This document shows, one piece after another, positions 27,101 to 34,847 of a DNA stretch of 42,065 bases. The notes under the pieces were generated by a model. The model was not told the origin of the DNA. It saw only the letters and a list, made by a program, of their open reading frames with translations, and ran no database searches. The position numbers and the translations under genes are program-made. How positions within the stretch are numbered: the first letter of the stretch is position 1; every line of letters begins with the position of its first letter. The DNA comes from JAVBPA01 sp031549925 (GTDB lineage: Bacteria; Bacillota; Clostridia; Oscillospirales; CAG-272). The stretch covers positions 1 to 42,065 of the forward strand of contig JAVBPA010000098.1 in NCBI GenBank assembly GCA_031549925.1, read 5' to 3'.

Positions 27101-27671
27101 ATTTTTAAATAATACATCTAAAGCAACAGCGGCACAACGGGGAACAGCCACTCATGTATTTATGCAATTCTGCGATTTTAATAATATAGAAAAATACGGT
27201 ATAAACGAAGAAATTGCGAGACTTGTTGCAAATTCATTTATAACAAAAACACAAGCGGAGCTTATATATAAGAATTATCTGGAAGTATTTTTTAAAAGCG
27301 CTTTATATAATGAAATAAAATTATCAAATAAAATATGGCGTGAAATCCGTTTTAATATAAAATTACCTGCCTCGCAATTCACAGGAGAAGCAGATAAAAT
27401 TATATTATTACAAAAAGAGAAAATATTGGTGCAAGGAGTGATAGACTGTTTGTTTATAGATTCCGCTGGAAATTTGATTCTTGTCGATTATAAAACCGAT
27501 TATATCGATAATGAAACTAGAAAAGATGAAAAAGCAGCGGATAATTTTTTAATTGAAAGACATAAAACGCAAATAAATTATTATAAAACCGCCAGTAACC
27601 GTATTATAGGAAAACCTGTAGACTATACATATATATATTCATTTTGTCTGGGCAGGAAAATCGAATTATAA
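24102..27671 (+). CDS. addA: AddA, UvrD-type helicase/nuclease subunit of AddAB
   Basis: The 1189-aa protein has superfamily 1A helicase motifs in order: AAAGSGKT (24-31, motif I), FIDEYQDT (motif II), GDVKQSIYNFRGA (motif III), TIHKAKGLEFP (motif V region) and YVALTRAKKRL (motif VI). A C-terminal RecB nuclease domain carries LVDYKTD (D1129, K1131). It unwinds and degrades DNA ends with AddB until a Chi-like site. An unusually acidic stretch at about 519-545 (many Glu/Asp) lies between helicase segments. The start has GAGGTG upstream. Its stop lies two bases from the stop of the convergent glgP, leaving no room for a separate terminator. Confidence 0.96.
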   Translation: MQIEYTPAQLNAINIKGKSLLVSAAAGSGKTSTLTDRIIKLITDSENPLDISRLLVVTFTRAAVAELKQRISVKLTDALMQSPDNKLLNRQLSKLGNAQICTIDSFCVNIVRRYFEKLGVNPNVRIGDDAEIKIINQTVMRDTVDRLYDEYYDIDFDFIEFSDNFVTDTDDSFIKTMILIYEKLQTLPSGIDIIKNTIDTIRQEDYFDIVIDDLKSNFKYFLAIYEEALKYFENNTVFAKYINSFESNYNFILNILKLNDWEEIRFEINNFINPRLSSVKAENKTEESIFYCDKRNDFKNYINKIKKGYFTYTKEQNDEFFQNNKEICKNIYSFLKIYDDELKKEKEQLNILSFSDFEILTHRLLYDENGNKTSAAHEISSNYDGIFIDEYQDTNELQDNIFKAVSNENNLFIVGDVKQSIYNFRGASPWIFAKYKDKYPVYDKNNNQNGKEENTNTILMSENFRCDKPIINFINGIFNVLFKNSNGKLSYNEEDALVYAKKDLGHIQSDVEIYLIANDANLTENTAEDENIETEDETEPEDISNTQKEAAFVAEKIQYLIDYEGYKLSDIVILIRKTKNIDVIFEEALSKINIPYYNESKKDFFGNAEVLLILCLLNCIDNPSRDIYLAGVLKSPLFGFTLDDLINIKIDCPGISLYDSLIKYTEINNYEKGLYFFDKLNKYRKYASGESVDRLIWYIYRDSGIFNIINNNTNNNIRHSNLLILYEYAKKFESNSFKGLYSFILYINDIIEGKHEVDNAKIINKENDFVRIMTIHKAKGLEFPVCFVCGCGNNFNFSDNREDFIYTLKENKFYCGTKIKDKTGYAKYNTLIHKAACSQNEKNIIDEEMRLLYVALTRAKKRLIITSVLKNPQDLICECKNESRYLNKYIINSNPSYIKWILYIYANGNNDCCKIYTINDIELNAKIKNISLPEKNSDNILKTDNIKKIIYDKLSFIYPNKHLSKLPAKISVSQLYPTVLDEDDSIPYSNDKLLKTKEPEFLNNTSKATAAQRGTATHVFMQFCDFNNIEKYGINEEIARLVANSFITKTQAELIYKNYLEVFFKSALYNEIKLSNKIWREIRFNIKLPASQFTGEADKIILLQKEKILVQGVIDCLFIDSAGNLILVDYKTDYIDNETRKDEKAADNFLIERHKTQINYYKTASNRIIGKPVDYTYIYSFCLGRKIEL

Positions 27672-27673
27672 AA

Positions 27674-30103
27674 TCAAAGCTGCGTGACCGGTTTTATTTG
27701 CCATATATCGTTTGCGTATTCGGTAATGCTTCTGTCAGATGCAAATTTTCCCGCATGAGCTATATTAATAAGCGATTTTTTATTCCAGGATATTATATCG
27801 TTATATAGTTCTGTTACTTTATCATGGGTAATACAATATGAATCAAAATCCGCAAGACACATGTAAGGGTCGGATATACCTGTTCCGGATATTAAATAAT
27901 GTGCGATGTGAGAAAATGAATTTCCGGCAAATCCGGTATTTAGCGAATCAATTGCCAAACGTAATTTTTCGCTTCCGGAATAATAATTTAAAGAATTATA
28001 TCCTCTCTTCCACAAATCGTCAACTTCATGTGTTTCAAGGCCGAATATGAAAATATTATCGCGTCCGACAGCTTCTGCCATTTCTACATTCGCTCCGTCC
28101 AGTGTGGCAACAGTCAAAGCGCCGTTCAGCATAAATTTCATATTTCCTGTTCCGCTTGCTTCTTTACCGGCAAGAGATATCTGTTCGCTTATCTCGGATG
28201 CAGGCATTAATATTTCGGCTAATGATACATTGTATTCTTCGAGAAAAATTACACGCAATTTTTCGCGTATTTTTGGATTTTTTTCAATTTCAACGGAAAT
28301 ACATGATATAAGTTTAATAATTTCTTTTGCCATATAATAACCCGGAGCGGCTTTCGCCCCAAAGAAAAATGTCTGCGGTCTAATATCGGCTTCCGGGTTT
28401 TCCCGAAGTTCGTTATATATACTTATTATTCGGAGAACATTTAATAATTGTCTCTTATATTCGTGCATACGTTTAACTTGGACATCAAAAATCGAATGAG
28501 GATCGGGTATAATGCCTGTCTTTTTATTGATATAATTCGAAAAATTTATTTTATTTTCATGCTTTATTTCATTCAAACGCAAAATAACCGATTTATCATC
28601 GGCAAATCCGGCAAAATTAATTAATGTTTCAGGTTTTTTAATAAATGAATCTCCTATACAATTCGTTATTAAATCTGAAAGAGCCGGATTTGATTCGCAT
28701 AACCATCTTCTGTGAGCTATACCGTTTGTTACATTTGTAAATTTTTCCGGAGTGTGTTTGTATAAATCATGAAAAATAGTTTTTGTGAGTATATCGGAAT
28801 GAAGCTTTGAGACACCGTTAACTTTTGACGAACCAAGCACGGATAAATTTGCCATTCTTATTTGGTTGTATGCGATAACTGCCATTTTAGAAATCCGATT
28901 CCAGTCTCCGTGATATGAATTCCAAAGTTCAGCGCAAAATCTTCGGTTTATTTCGCAGATAATAGCGTAGATACGCGGTAAACGGAGTTTAAATAAATCT
29001 TCGTTCCAGCACTCAAGAGCTTCAGGCATAACGGTATGATTTGTATATGTGAATACATGACATACGACATACCATGCTTTTTCCCAAGGGTATGAATAAG
29101 TATCAAGCAATATACGCATAAGTTCCGGAATACATAAAGCCGGATGCGTATCGTTTAAATGTATAGCGGTTTTTTCTGTAAAGTTATATAATGAACCGTA
29201 AGCAGCTAAGTGATCCGCTATTATAGTTTGCAGGGAAGCGGATACTAAAAAATATTGCTGAGCAAGACGCAGCAGTTTACCTTCTACATGATTATCTGAA
29301 GGATATAAAACTTTTGATATTATTTCCGCGGAATTGGAATGTTCCATAGCTTCCGTATACTGACCTTGGGTAAATAATTTCATATTGAAATCTTTATTGT
29401 CATATGCACGCCATAAACGCAAAACATTAACGGTTTCACTGTCATAGCCTGTTATCATCATGTCATAAGGAACAGCTTTAATTTCTTCGCAATTTTCGTG
29501 AATTATGCTTAATCTTCCGTTATCCCATTTTTCACTGACATGACCGTTTAATTTTACTATAACCGTTTTATCTGTGCGAGGAACCAGAGAAATTTCGCCG
29601 TCAACCATCCAGTTATCCGGTAATTCCACTTGTTCTCCGTCAAGAAGCTTTTGTTTTAAAAATCCGTATTGGTAACATATTGAATATCCCGTTGCCGCAT
29701 AACCTAAAGTTGAAAGGGAATCCATATAACATGCGGCTAATCTGCCAAGTCCGCCGTTGCCGAGTCCCGGATCAGGTTCCGATTCAAAAACATTTTCAAG
29801 CGAAAATCCGAACGATTTAACAGCTTCTGAAAATACATCGGTAAGACCTAAATTATATAAATTATTTTTTATGGATTTTCCAACCAAAAATTCCATACAC
29901 ATAAAATAGACGCGTTTTGATTGTGTCTTTTTTATTTTTTCTCTGAATTCATAACGTTTATTTATTAAAATATCTTTCAATACCAGCGATACACAATTAT
30001 AAATATGTTCTTTTTCGGCTTCTTCCTGTTTTACTCCGTAATAGCGGTTTAATTTTGAGATTATGTTTTCTTTGATTTGTTCCGATGTAAATATTTGATT
30101 CAT
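27674..30103 (-). CDS. glgP: glycogen phosphorylase GlgP
   Basis: The enzyme releases glucose-1-phosphate from alpha-1,4-glucan ends with inorganic phosphate. The protein has 809 aa, close to the 815 aa of E. coli GlgP. EASGTGNMKFMLNGALT contains the pyridoxal-phosphate lysine at K656. PDPGLGNGGLGRLAAC near the N-terminus and VKRMHEYKRQLLN later are family hallmarks. It starts 17 bases after the glgB stop, with AAGGAT upstream, so it is co-transcribed with glgB. It recycles the polymer made by GlgC/GlgD/GlgA encoded 20 kb away. Confidence 0.97.
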   Translation of the reverse strand: MNQIFTSEQIKENIISKLNRYYGVKQEEAEKEHIYNCVSLVLKDILINKRYEFREKIKKTQSKRVYFMCMEFLVGKSIKNNLYNLGLTDVFSEAVKSFGFSLENVFESEPDPGLGNGGLGRLAACYMDSLSTLGYAATGYSICYQYGFLKQKLLDGEQVELPDNWMVDGEISLVPRTDKTVIVKLNGHVSEKWDNGRLSIIHENCEEIKAVPYDMMITGYDSETVNVLRLWRAYDNKDFNMKLFTQGQYTEAMEHSNSAEIISKVLYPSDNHVEGKLLRLAQQYFLVSASLQTIIADHLAAYGSLYNFTEKTAIHLNDTHPALCIPELMRILLDTYSYPWEKAWYVVCHVFTYTNHTVMPEALECWNEDLFKLRLPRIYAIICEINRRFCAELWNSYHGDWNRISKMAVIAYNQIRMANLSVLGSSKVNGVSKLHSDILTKTIFHDLYKHTPEKFTNVTNGIAHRRWLCESNPALSDLITNCIGDSFIKKPETLINFAGFADDKSVILRLNEIKHENKINFSNYINKKTGIIPDPHSIFDVQVKRMHEYKRQLLNVLRIISIYNELRENPEADIRPQTFFFGAKAAPGYYMAKEIIKLISCISVEIEKNPKIREKLRVIFLEEYNVSLAEILMPASEISEQISLAGKEASGTGNMKFMLNGALTVATLDGANVEMAEAVGRDNIFIFGLETHEVDDLWKRGYNSLNYYSGSEKLRLAIDSLNTGFAGNSFSHIAHYLISGTGISDPYMCLADFDSYCITHDKVTELYNDIISWNKKSLINIAHAGKFASDRSITEYANDIWQIKPVTQL

Positions 30104-30120
30104 TAATACTATTATCCTTG

Positions 30121-32001
30121 TTATTTTATTTCTTTATATAAATATATAGCTGTAAAGGGAAGTACATCAATTGAAATTTTATTTTTTCTCGCCGTTATAT
30201 ATTCATTTTTAATATTTTCGCATTCGCAATATTTTTTTTCGTTAGTGTTAAGTAATATTTTATATTTTCCGGTTATTGAAACATCGAATGTATGTTTTAC
30301 ATGTGTAATACCCGAAAAATTACATATTGCGACTACTATATTATTCTTGCTTTTTCTTTCAAATATTATTATATTTCCGTCTTTGTTATCAACTTCAAGC
30401 CAAGAAAATCCTTCCCACGAAAAATCATCTTCCCAAAAAGCCGAAATGCTTTTGTAAATATTATTCAAATGAGCTACATAATTTTGCAAATCTTTGTGAG
30501 CAGGGTAATCAAGCATAAACCATTCAAGTGAGGACGAAAAATCCCATTCTCTGAATTGTCCGAATTCACATCCCATAAAAATCATTTTTTTTCCGGGGTG
30601 TGCAATCATATACGCAAAAAACAGTTTTATTTCGGCAAATTTCGATTCGTATGAGCCGAACATTTTATCAATCAATGATTTTTTTCCGTGTACTACTTCA
30701 TCATGAGAAACAGTTAATATATATTTCTGAGAAAAAGCGTACATCATTGAAAAAGTTAATTTATTATGATATTTTCCTCTGTAAAGAGGATCTATTTTTA
30801 CGTATTCTAAAATATCATTTGACCAGCCCATATTCCATTTGAATGTAAAACCCAAACCTCCCTCTGAAATAGGTTTTGTTACTTTTTCCCAAGCGGTCGA
30901 TTCTTCCGCCGCGATAATAACATCGGGAAATTCGCTGTATATTACAGAGTTTAGTTTGCAAAAGAACGCTACCGATTCTAAATTTATATTTTCTCCGTGT
31001 ATATTAGGAACCCATTCTCCGGGTTTTTTATCATAATCCAAATATAACATGGAAGCTACCGCATCGCAGCGCAAACCATCGACATGAAATTCACGAATCC
31101 AATACATTGCGTTTGATATTAAAAATGACTGTATTTCATTTCTTCCGATATCAAAAAATCTTGTACCCCATTCCGCGTGTTCCATCCGATCTTTTCCTTG
31201 ATATTCGTACAGAGGTTCTCCGTCAAATTCATAAAGTCCGTGTTCGTCTTTCGGAAAATGAGCCGGCACCCAATCCAGGATTATGCCGATATTTGCGTTA
31301 TGCAGAGAGTTTATAAAATATTTGAAATCATCAGGAGTCCCAAACCGGGATGTCGGAGCAAAATACCCGCATGCCTGATATCCCCATGAACCATCGTAGG
31401 GATATTCGTTTACAGGCATAATTTCTATATGAGTATAACCCATATTTATTATATACGGAATCAATAAATCTGCGATTTCGCGGTAATTTAAATAGTTTTT
31501 TCCTTCAGAAGTTGAAGCATCGTTTTTTGTATGCCATGAACCTAAATTCATTTCATATATATTTATCGGAACGTTGTATTTACTTATTTCGTATTTATTT
31601 TTTCTTTTTTCTAGCCATTCGCCGTCAGACCATATAAAATTTGACTGCCATAATAATGAAGCGGTCTTTTTTAGTGTTTCAGAATATTGAGCATAAGGGT
31701 CGGCTTTCAGATGTTCGCCGTTTTTACCTATTATACAATATTTATAGCTGTTGTATTTTAGTTCTGAATTATAACATACAGTTATTTCCCAAATTCCCGA
31801 TGAGCTGATACGTTTCATCGGGTGGGAACGTTTATTCCACAAATTAAAGTCTCCGCAAAGATAGACATAATAAGAATTCGGAGCCCAAACTCTGAATGTA
31901 ACCGTTTTTTCATTTAAGTTTAAATGCGAACCTAAATAATTATAACTGTAATAATTCGTTCCTTGATGAAATAAATATTCAGGGATGTTTTCTATTGTCA
32001 A
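30121..32001 (-). CDS. glgB: 1,4-alpha-glucan branching enzyme GlgB
   Basis: The 626-aa GH13 enzyme makes alpha-1,6 branches in glycogen. An N-terminal CBM48 (about 30-115) precedes the TIM barrel, with DWVPAHFP (243-250), nucleophile D313 in GLRCDAV, acid/base E366 in AAEEST and D434 in SHDEVVHGK. A C-terminal beta domain follows. The start codon is TTG, with AGGTGAT as ribosome site. It lies 35 bases downstream of the lipoprotein gene and 17 bases upstream of glgP, so the three are likely one transcript. The length fits the short form without an extra N-terminal module. Confidence 0.96.
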   Translation of the reverse strand: MTIENIPEYLFHQGTNYYSYNYLGSHLNLNEKTVTFRVWAPNSYYVYLCGDFNLWNKRSHPMKRISSSGIWEITVCYNSELKYNSYKYCIIGKNGEHLKADPYAQYSETLKKTASLLWQSNFIWSDGEWLEKRKNKYEISKYNVPINIYEMNLGSWHTKNDASTSEGKNYLNYREIADLLIPYIINMGYTHIEIMPVNEYPYDGSWGYQACGYFAPTSRFGTPDDFKYFINSLHNANIGIILDWVPAHFPKDEHGLYEFDGEPLYEYQGKDRMEHAEWGTRFFDIGRNEIQSFLISNAMYWIREFHVDGLRCDAVASMLYLDYDKKPGEWVPNIHGENINLESVAFFCKLNSVIYSEFPDVIIAAEESTAWEKVTKPISEGGLGFTFKWNMGWSNDILEYVKIDPLYRGKYHNKLTFSMMYAFSQKYILTVSHDEVVHGKKSLIDKMFGSYESKFAEIKLFFAYMIAHPGKKMIFMGCEFGQFREWDFSSSLEWFMLDYPAHKDLQNYVAHLNNIYKSISAFWEDDFSWEGFSWLEVDNKDGNIIIFERKSKNNIVVAICNFSGITHVKHTFDVSITGKYKILLNTNEKKYCECENIKNEYITARKNKISIDVLPFTAIYLYKEIK

Positions 32002-32036
32002 TTTTTATCACCTTTTTCAATAATATTTATATGTTT

Positions 32037-34124
32037 TCAATCATTTTCAATTTCACAAAATACTCCGTCACCCACATCAAGCTTTATAGTTACATAACCC
32101 TCAGAGTCAGGATTAATTAATTTTGTTTCATTTTTATTTAAAACATTAAGAGGTTTATCTGTTTTAACTTTTACTTCTGATATTCCTTTCGAAGATTGCA
32201 AATTTGTCATATTAACTATCGTAAAAGCATATTCTCCGTTCTTTTCAAAGCATCCGAAAAGCAGGGGATTATCGCATTTAATATCTTTTATTACAGATGA
32301 AAAATCATATTGATTTTCAAATTCAAGATATTTTGTTTCGTTTCCGCAATTAATTGAAAATGCTCCGATATTTTTATAATCTTTCAAGGATGAAGATATA
32401 TATTTAATTTCCGAATTAACTTTTTGAGCATAATACCATCGGTCGGTTTTATTTAATTCTTCATCGATCAAAGCAGCCTTGAAATCTTCAGCCGATGATA
32501 TCGGAGTGATATATGTAAAATATTTTATAACAGAAGCACCGAATGACAGACAGCAATACGATTGCCATTCAATGTCCTGTTCTGTTGGGGTTCGTTTGCT
32601 TTCCGCAAAAGAAACGCTTTGAATATAAACTGCGAGAGGAGTATTCTTTTTTCTGCAAGCAGTTGCGACAATATCTAAATTTTTCATATAACCGTCATAC
32701 AATCCGTAAGAATTACAAGGATAAATATCAACGGAGCAAAGAGCAGGATTTACTGTTTCAAGATACATTTCTATATGTTCTTTGTATGAATTGTTTCCAA
32801 GCTGTTCATTTGTCGCGTACATCGGAAATAAATTAATAAAAGCCAATTTGTCTGATACTTCGGAAAAAGCGGAAGAAGAGGAAGCCAATATATCAAAATC
32901 AACGGAATTAGGTTCGTCTTTCAAATAAAAACCTAAGCTATGCGGAGCTGTTATATATTCTGCCATTTTATCAAAATCTGCTTTTTCAAATTTTCCGTAT
33001 ACATTTGAATCAAACCATAATATATCAAGATCATATATAGCGCACCATTTCAATAAATTAAACAGGTCTGATTTATTTGCGGGAACCGCTAAATTCGCAC
33101 AGGTAAAATTTGCGTCCGCTATATCTTTTATCATTTGTTCCGTATTAACAGGTTTACCGCTTGTACACCATGCTTCGATTGTTACCGGATTTTCTTTTTC
33201 ATATACCGTCAAATCGGTTTGTCCTATTACCCCGACAGCACAGTTAAATGTTCCGTTTTGCAAATACCCTAAATTTCCGTATATAAACCATTCATACAGC
33301 GCTTTTATATCCGCCCAAAAATTATTTCCTCCGATATATAAATTGCCGTTTTCCGTTTTTACTTTATATGTCAGCCCAGTTATATCGGATATATTATTAT
33401 TACCGGCAGTTCCTATATATATTGTGTTTGGATTTTTATTTTCATCGGAATTATCGGCTATATTAATTTTATAACCGGTCGCACGATACATTAAATCGGA
33501 TATCAATATAATTTCATTTTTTTGCATAGCATTATAATAATCGGGATAAACGATGTTAAATTTTTCTATTCCTATATCGCAGATTTTTAAATCACGCAGC
33601 GGGAAATTATGTTTTTGCGATATATCGAAATTATTTAATATTTCAATTTTATCATCGTTTACAGATAAAAACATCCGGACAAACAAATCCGCTATATCGG
33701 AAGCGGATTCGTCAGATACAGCTATAACGATATGGTCTCCGTTTGTTCTTATTATATAATCCATTGCTTCATCTGAAGAATTAAATTCATTGTACAACGA
33801 AACCGATTCCTCGCGATTGGTTTGGCCGATTAAAATTTCATGTTTGTATCTTTTTATTTCATCACCCTTTTTAGTCCAATCGGTAGTTAATTCAATTTTC
33901 ACACCGGTTATCTCTTCGATTTTTAATCGGATATTAACCGCTGCTGCTGTTATTGATTCTGATGATATATCACTCCTAACAATTGTATATTCTTTCAGTT
34001 TATCGATAAAAGCATCGGTTTGTATTTCATTTGTTGTTTCATTGTTATCAATTTCTCCGTTTTTGCAAGAAAAACAAACAATTGATAATGAAAATAAAAG
34101 TATAAATAAAAATATTTTTTTCAT
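32037..34124 (-). CDS. lipoprotein with duplicated GH67N-like domain and TIM-barrel-like region
   Basis: The 695-aa protein starts with a signal peptide and a lipobox-like SIVCFSC, so Cys20 is probably lipidated and the protein is outside the membrane. Two related segments, about 46-150 and 190-290, each read as a YTIV...TGxKI...IxIG...YxIxTxxGxxxI pattern. This is the alpha/beta domain found in front of GH67 and DUF4838 glycosidases, apparently in tandem. A barrel-like region follows; YLKDEP (400-405) with E404 is a candidate acid/base of a clan-A hydrolase. The C-terminal beta domain spans about 590-695. AGGAGA precedes the ATG. It heads the glgB-glgP transcript. Probably a surface glycosidase or glycan-binding protein; substrate unknown. 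Confidence 0.65.
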   Translation of the reverse strand: MKKIFLFILLFSLSIVCFSCKNGEIDNNETTNEIQTDAFIDKLKEYTIVRSDISSESITAAAVNIRLKIEEITGVKIELTTDWTKKGDEIKRYKHEILIGQTNREESVSLYNEFNSSDEAMDYIIRTNGDHIVIAVSDESASDIADLFVRMFLSVNDDKIEILNNFDISQKHNFPLRDLKICDIGIEKFNIVYPDYYNAMQKNEIILISDLMYRATGYKINIADNSDENKNPNTIYIGTAGNNNISDITGLTYKVKTENGNLYIGGNNFWADIKALYEWFIYGNLGYLQNGTFNCAVGVIGQTDLTVYEKENPVTIEAWCTSGKPVNTEQMIKDIADANFTCANLAVPANKSDLFNLLKWCAIYDLDILWFDSNVYGKFEKADFDKMAEYITAPHSLGFYLKDEPNSVDFDILASSSSAFSEVSDKLAFINLFPMYATNEQLGNNSYKEHIEMYLETVNPALCSVDIYPCNSYGLYDGYMKNLDIVATACRKKNTPLAVYIQSVSFAESKRTPTEQDIEWQSYCCLSFGASVIKYFTYITPISSAEDFKAALIDEELNKTDRWYYAQKVNSEIKYISSSLKDYKNIGAFSINCGNETKYLEFENQYDFSSVIKDIKCDNPLLFGCFEKNGEYAFTIVNMTNLQSSKGISEVKVKTDKPLNVLNKNETKLINPDSEGYVTIKLDVGDGVFCEIEND

Positions 34125-34158
34125 TTTTTATATCTCCTGTGATAAATAACCATTGCCC

Positions 34159-34187
34159 ATTATATTATATTTTTTTAAATATATCAA
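34159..34187 (-). promoter_or_regulatory. sigma-A promoter of the lipoprotein-glgB-glgP operon
   Basis: On the minus strand TTGATA (34182-34187), a 17-base spacer and TATAAT (34159-34164) lie about 35 bases upstream of the ATG at 34124. Confidence 0.6.
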
Positions 34188-34269
34188 GTAGTGATAAGGA
34201 ATTAAGAACTATTACATGAATTAATTTTGATTTTTATTTAAAATTAATTGAATATTTATTATTTATTAT

Positions 34270-34307
34270 AATAAAAAAATGAGAACGAATTTAAAACCGT
34301 TCTCATA
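34270..34307 (-). terminator. terminator of spoIIID
   Basis: On the minus strand ATGAGAACG...CGTTCTCAT forms a nine-base stem followed by a run of seven T residues. It lies directly downstream of the spoIIID stop. Confidence 0.85.
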
Positions 34308-34327
34308 TCTGTATAATTATTATTGAA

Positions 34328-34585
34328 TTATTTTAATAAATACTTTTTTCTTGTAGCTTCGCCGCCTCTTATATGCCTTTCCGCACGGTTTTTATCTAAT
34401 ATTTCTTTTACCATTGAATATAATGCCGGATTATATTTACTTAGATTGTCAGTTAAATCCTTATGTACTGTAGATTTTGATATTCCGTAATAATATGCTG
34501 TACTTCTGACTGTTGCATTATTTTCAATCATATAACCGGCAAGGATTTCACAGCGTTCTCGGCCGTCACCTCTCAATATAATCAT
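34328..34585 (-). CDS. spoIIID: SpoIIID sporulation transcription regulator
   Basis: This small helix-turn-helix protein controls mother-cell gene expression during sporulation, repressing or activating sigma-E genes and sigK. The 85-aa sequence matches the family closely: ATVRSTAYYYGISKSTVHKD (helix-turn-helix, about 24-43), NPALYSMVKEIL, then the basic RHIRGGEATRKKYL tail needed for DNA binding. In B. subtilis it precedes mreBH (mbl); here it is single, with its own terminator and a sigma-E-like promoter. It shows that the organism has a sporulation programme. Confidence 0.95.
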   Translation of the reverse strand: MIILRGDGRERCEILAGYMIENNATVRSTAYYYGISKSTVHKDLTDNLSKYNPALYSMVKEILDKNRAERHIRGGEATRKKYLLK

Positions 34586-34629
34586 AACAATAAATAACCT
34601 CGCAATTTTTTATATTTATTTACTGTTAA

Positions 34630-34659
34630 AATATATGAATTATTATTTTTTTATATTCC
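34630..34659 (-). promoter_or_regulatory. sigma-E-like promoter of spoIIID
   Basis: On the minus strand GGAATATA (34652-34659), a 14-base spacer and CATATATT (34630-34637) resemble the mother-cell sigma-E pattern (ATA-type -35, CATANANT -10), 45 bases from the start codon. spoIIID is a known sigma-E target in B. subtilis. The AT-rich context weakens the call. Confidence 0.4.
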
Positions 34660-34778
34660 ATATTATGTATATTAAATATTAATATTGGTTCTGAAAAATT
34701 TTATTGTGTGCTAAAATACTAAATATTTATTAAAAAATTTATTAAATATGCATAATTCACAAAATCAAAGAAGTCTTA

Positions 34779-34807
34779 TTGACATTATTTATAAAATGTG
34801 ATATAAT
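34779..34807 (+). promoter_or_regulatory. strong sigma-A promoter of the solute-binding lipoprotein
   Basis: A perfect TTGACA (34779-34784), a 17-base spacer and a perfect TATAAT (34802-34807) lie about 40 bases before the ATG. AAGGAG (34835-34840) follows at ideal spacing. This is one of the three best promoters in the window and suggests high expression. Confidence 0.85.
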
Positions 34808-34847
34808 ATATTATGAACAAGTATAAATTTAAATAAGGAGAAAAATA

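Noticed and set aside
33790..34149. 119-codon plus-strand reading frame opposite the lipoprotein gene
   Set aside because: It is a shadow of the lipoprotein frame, with no ribosome site and no recognisable domain.
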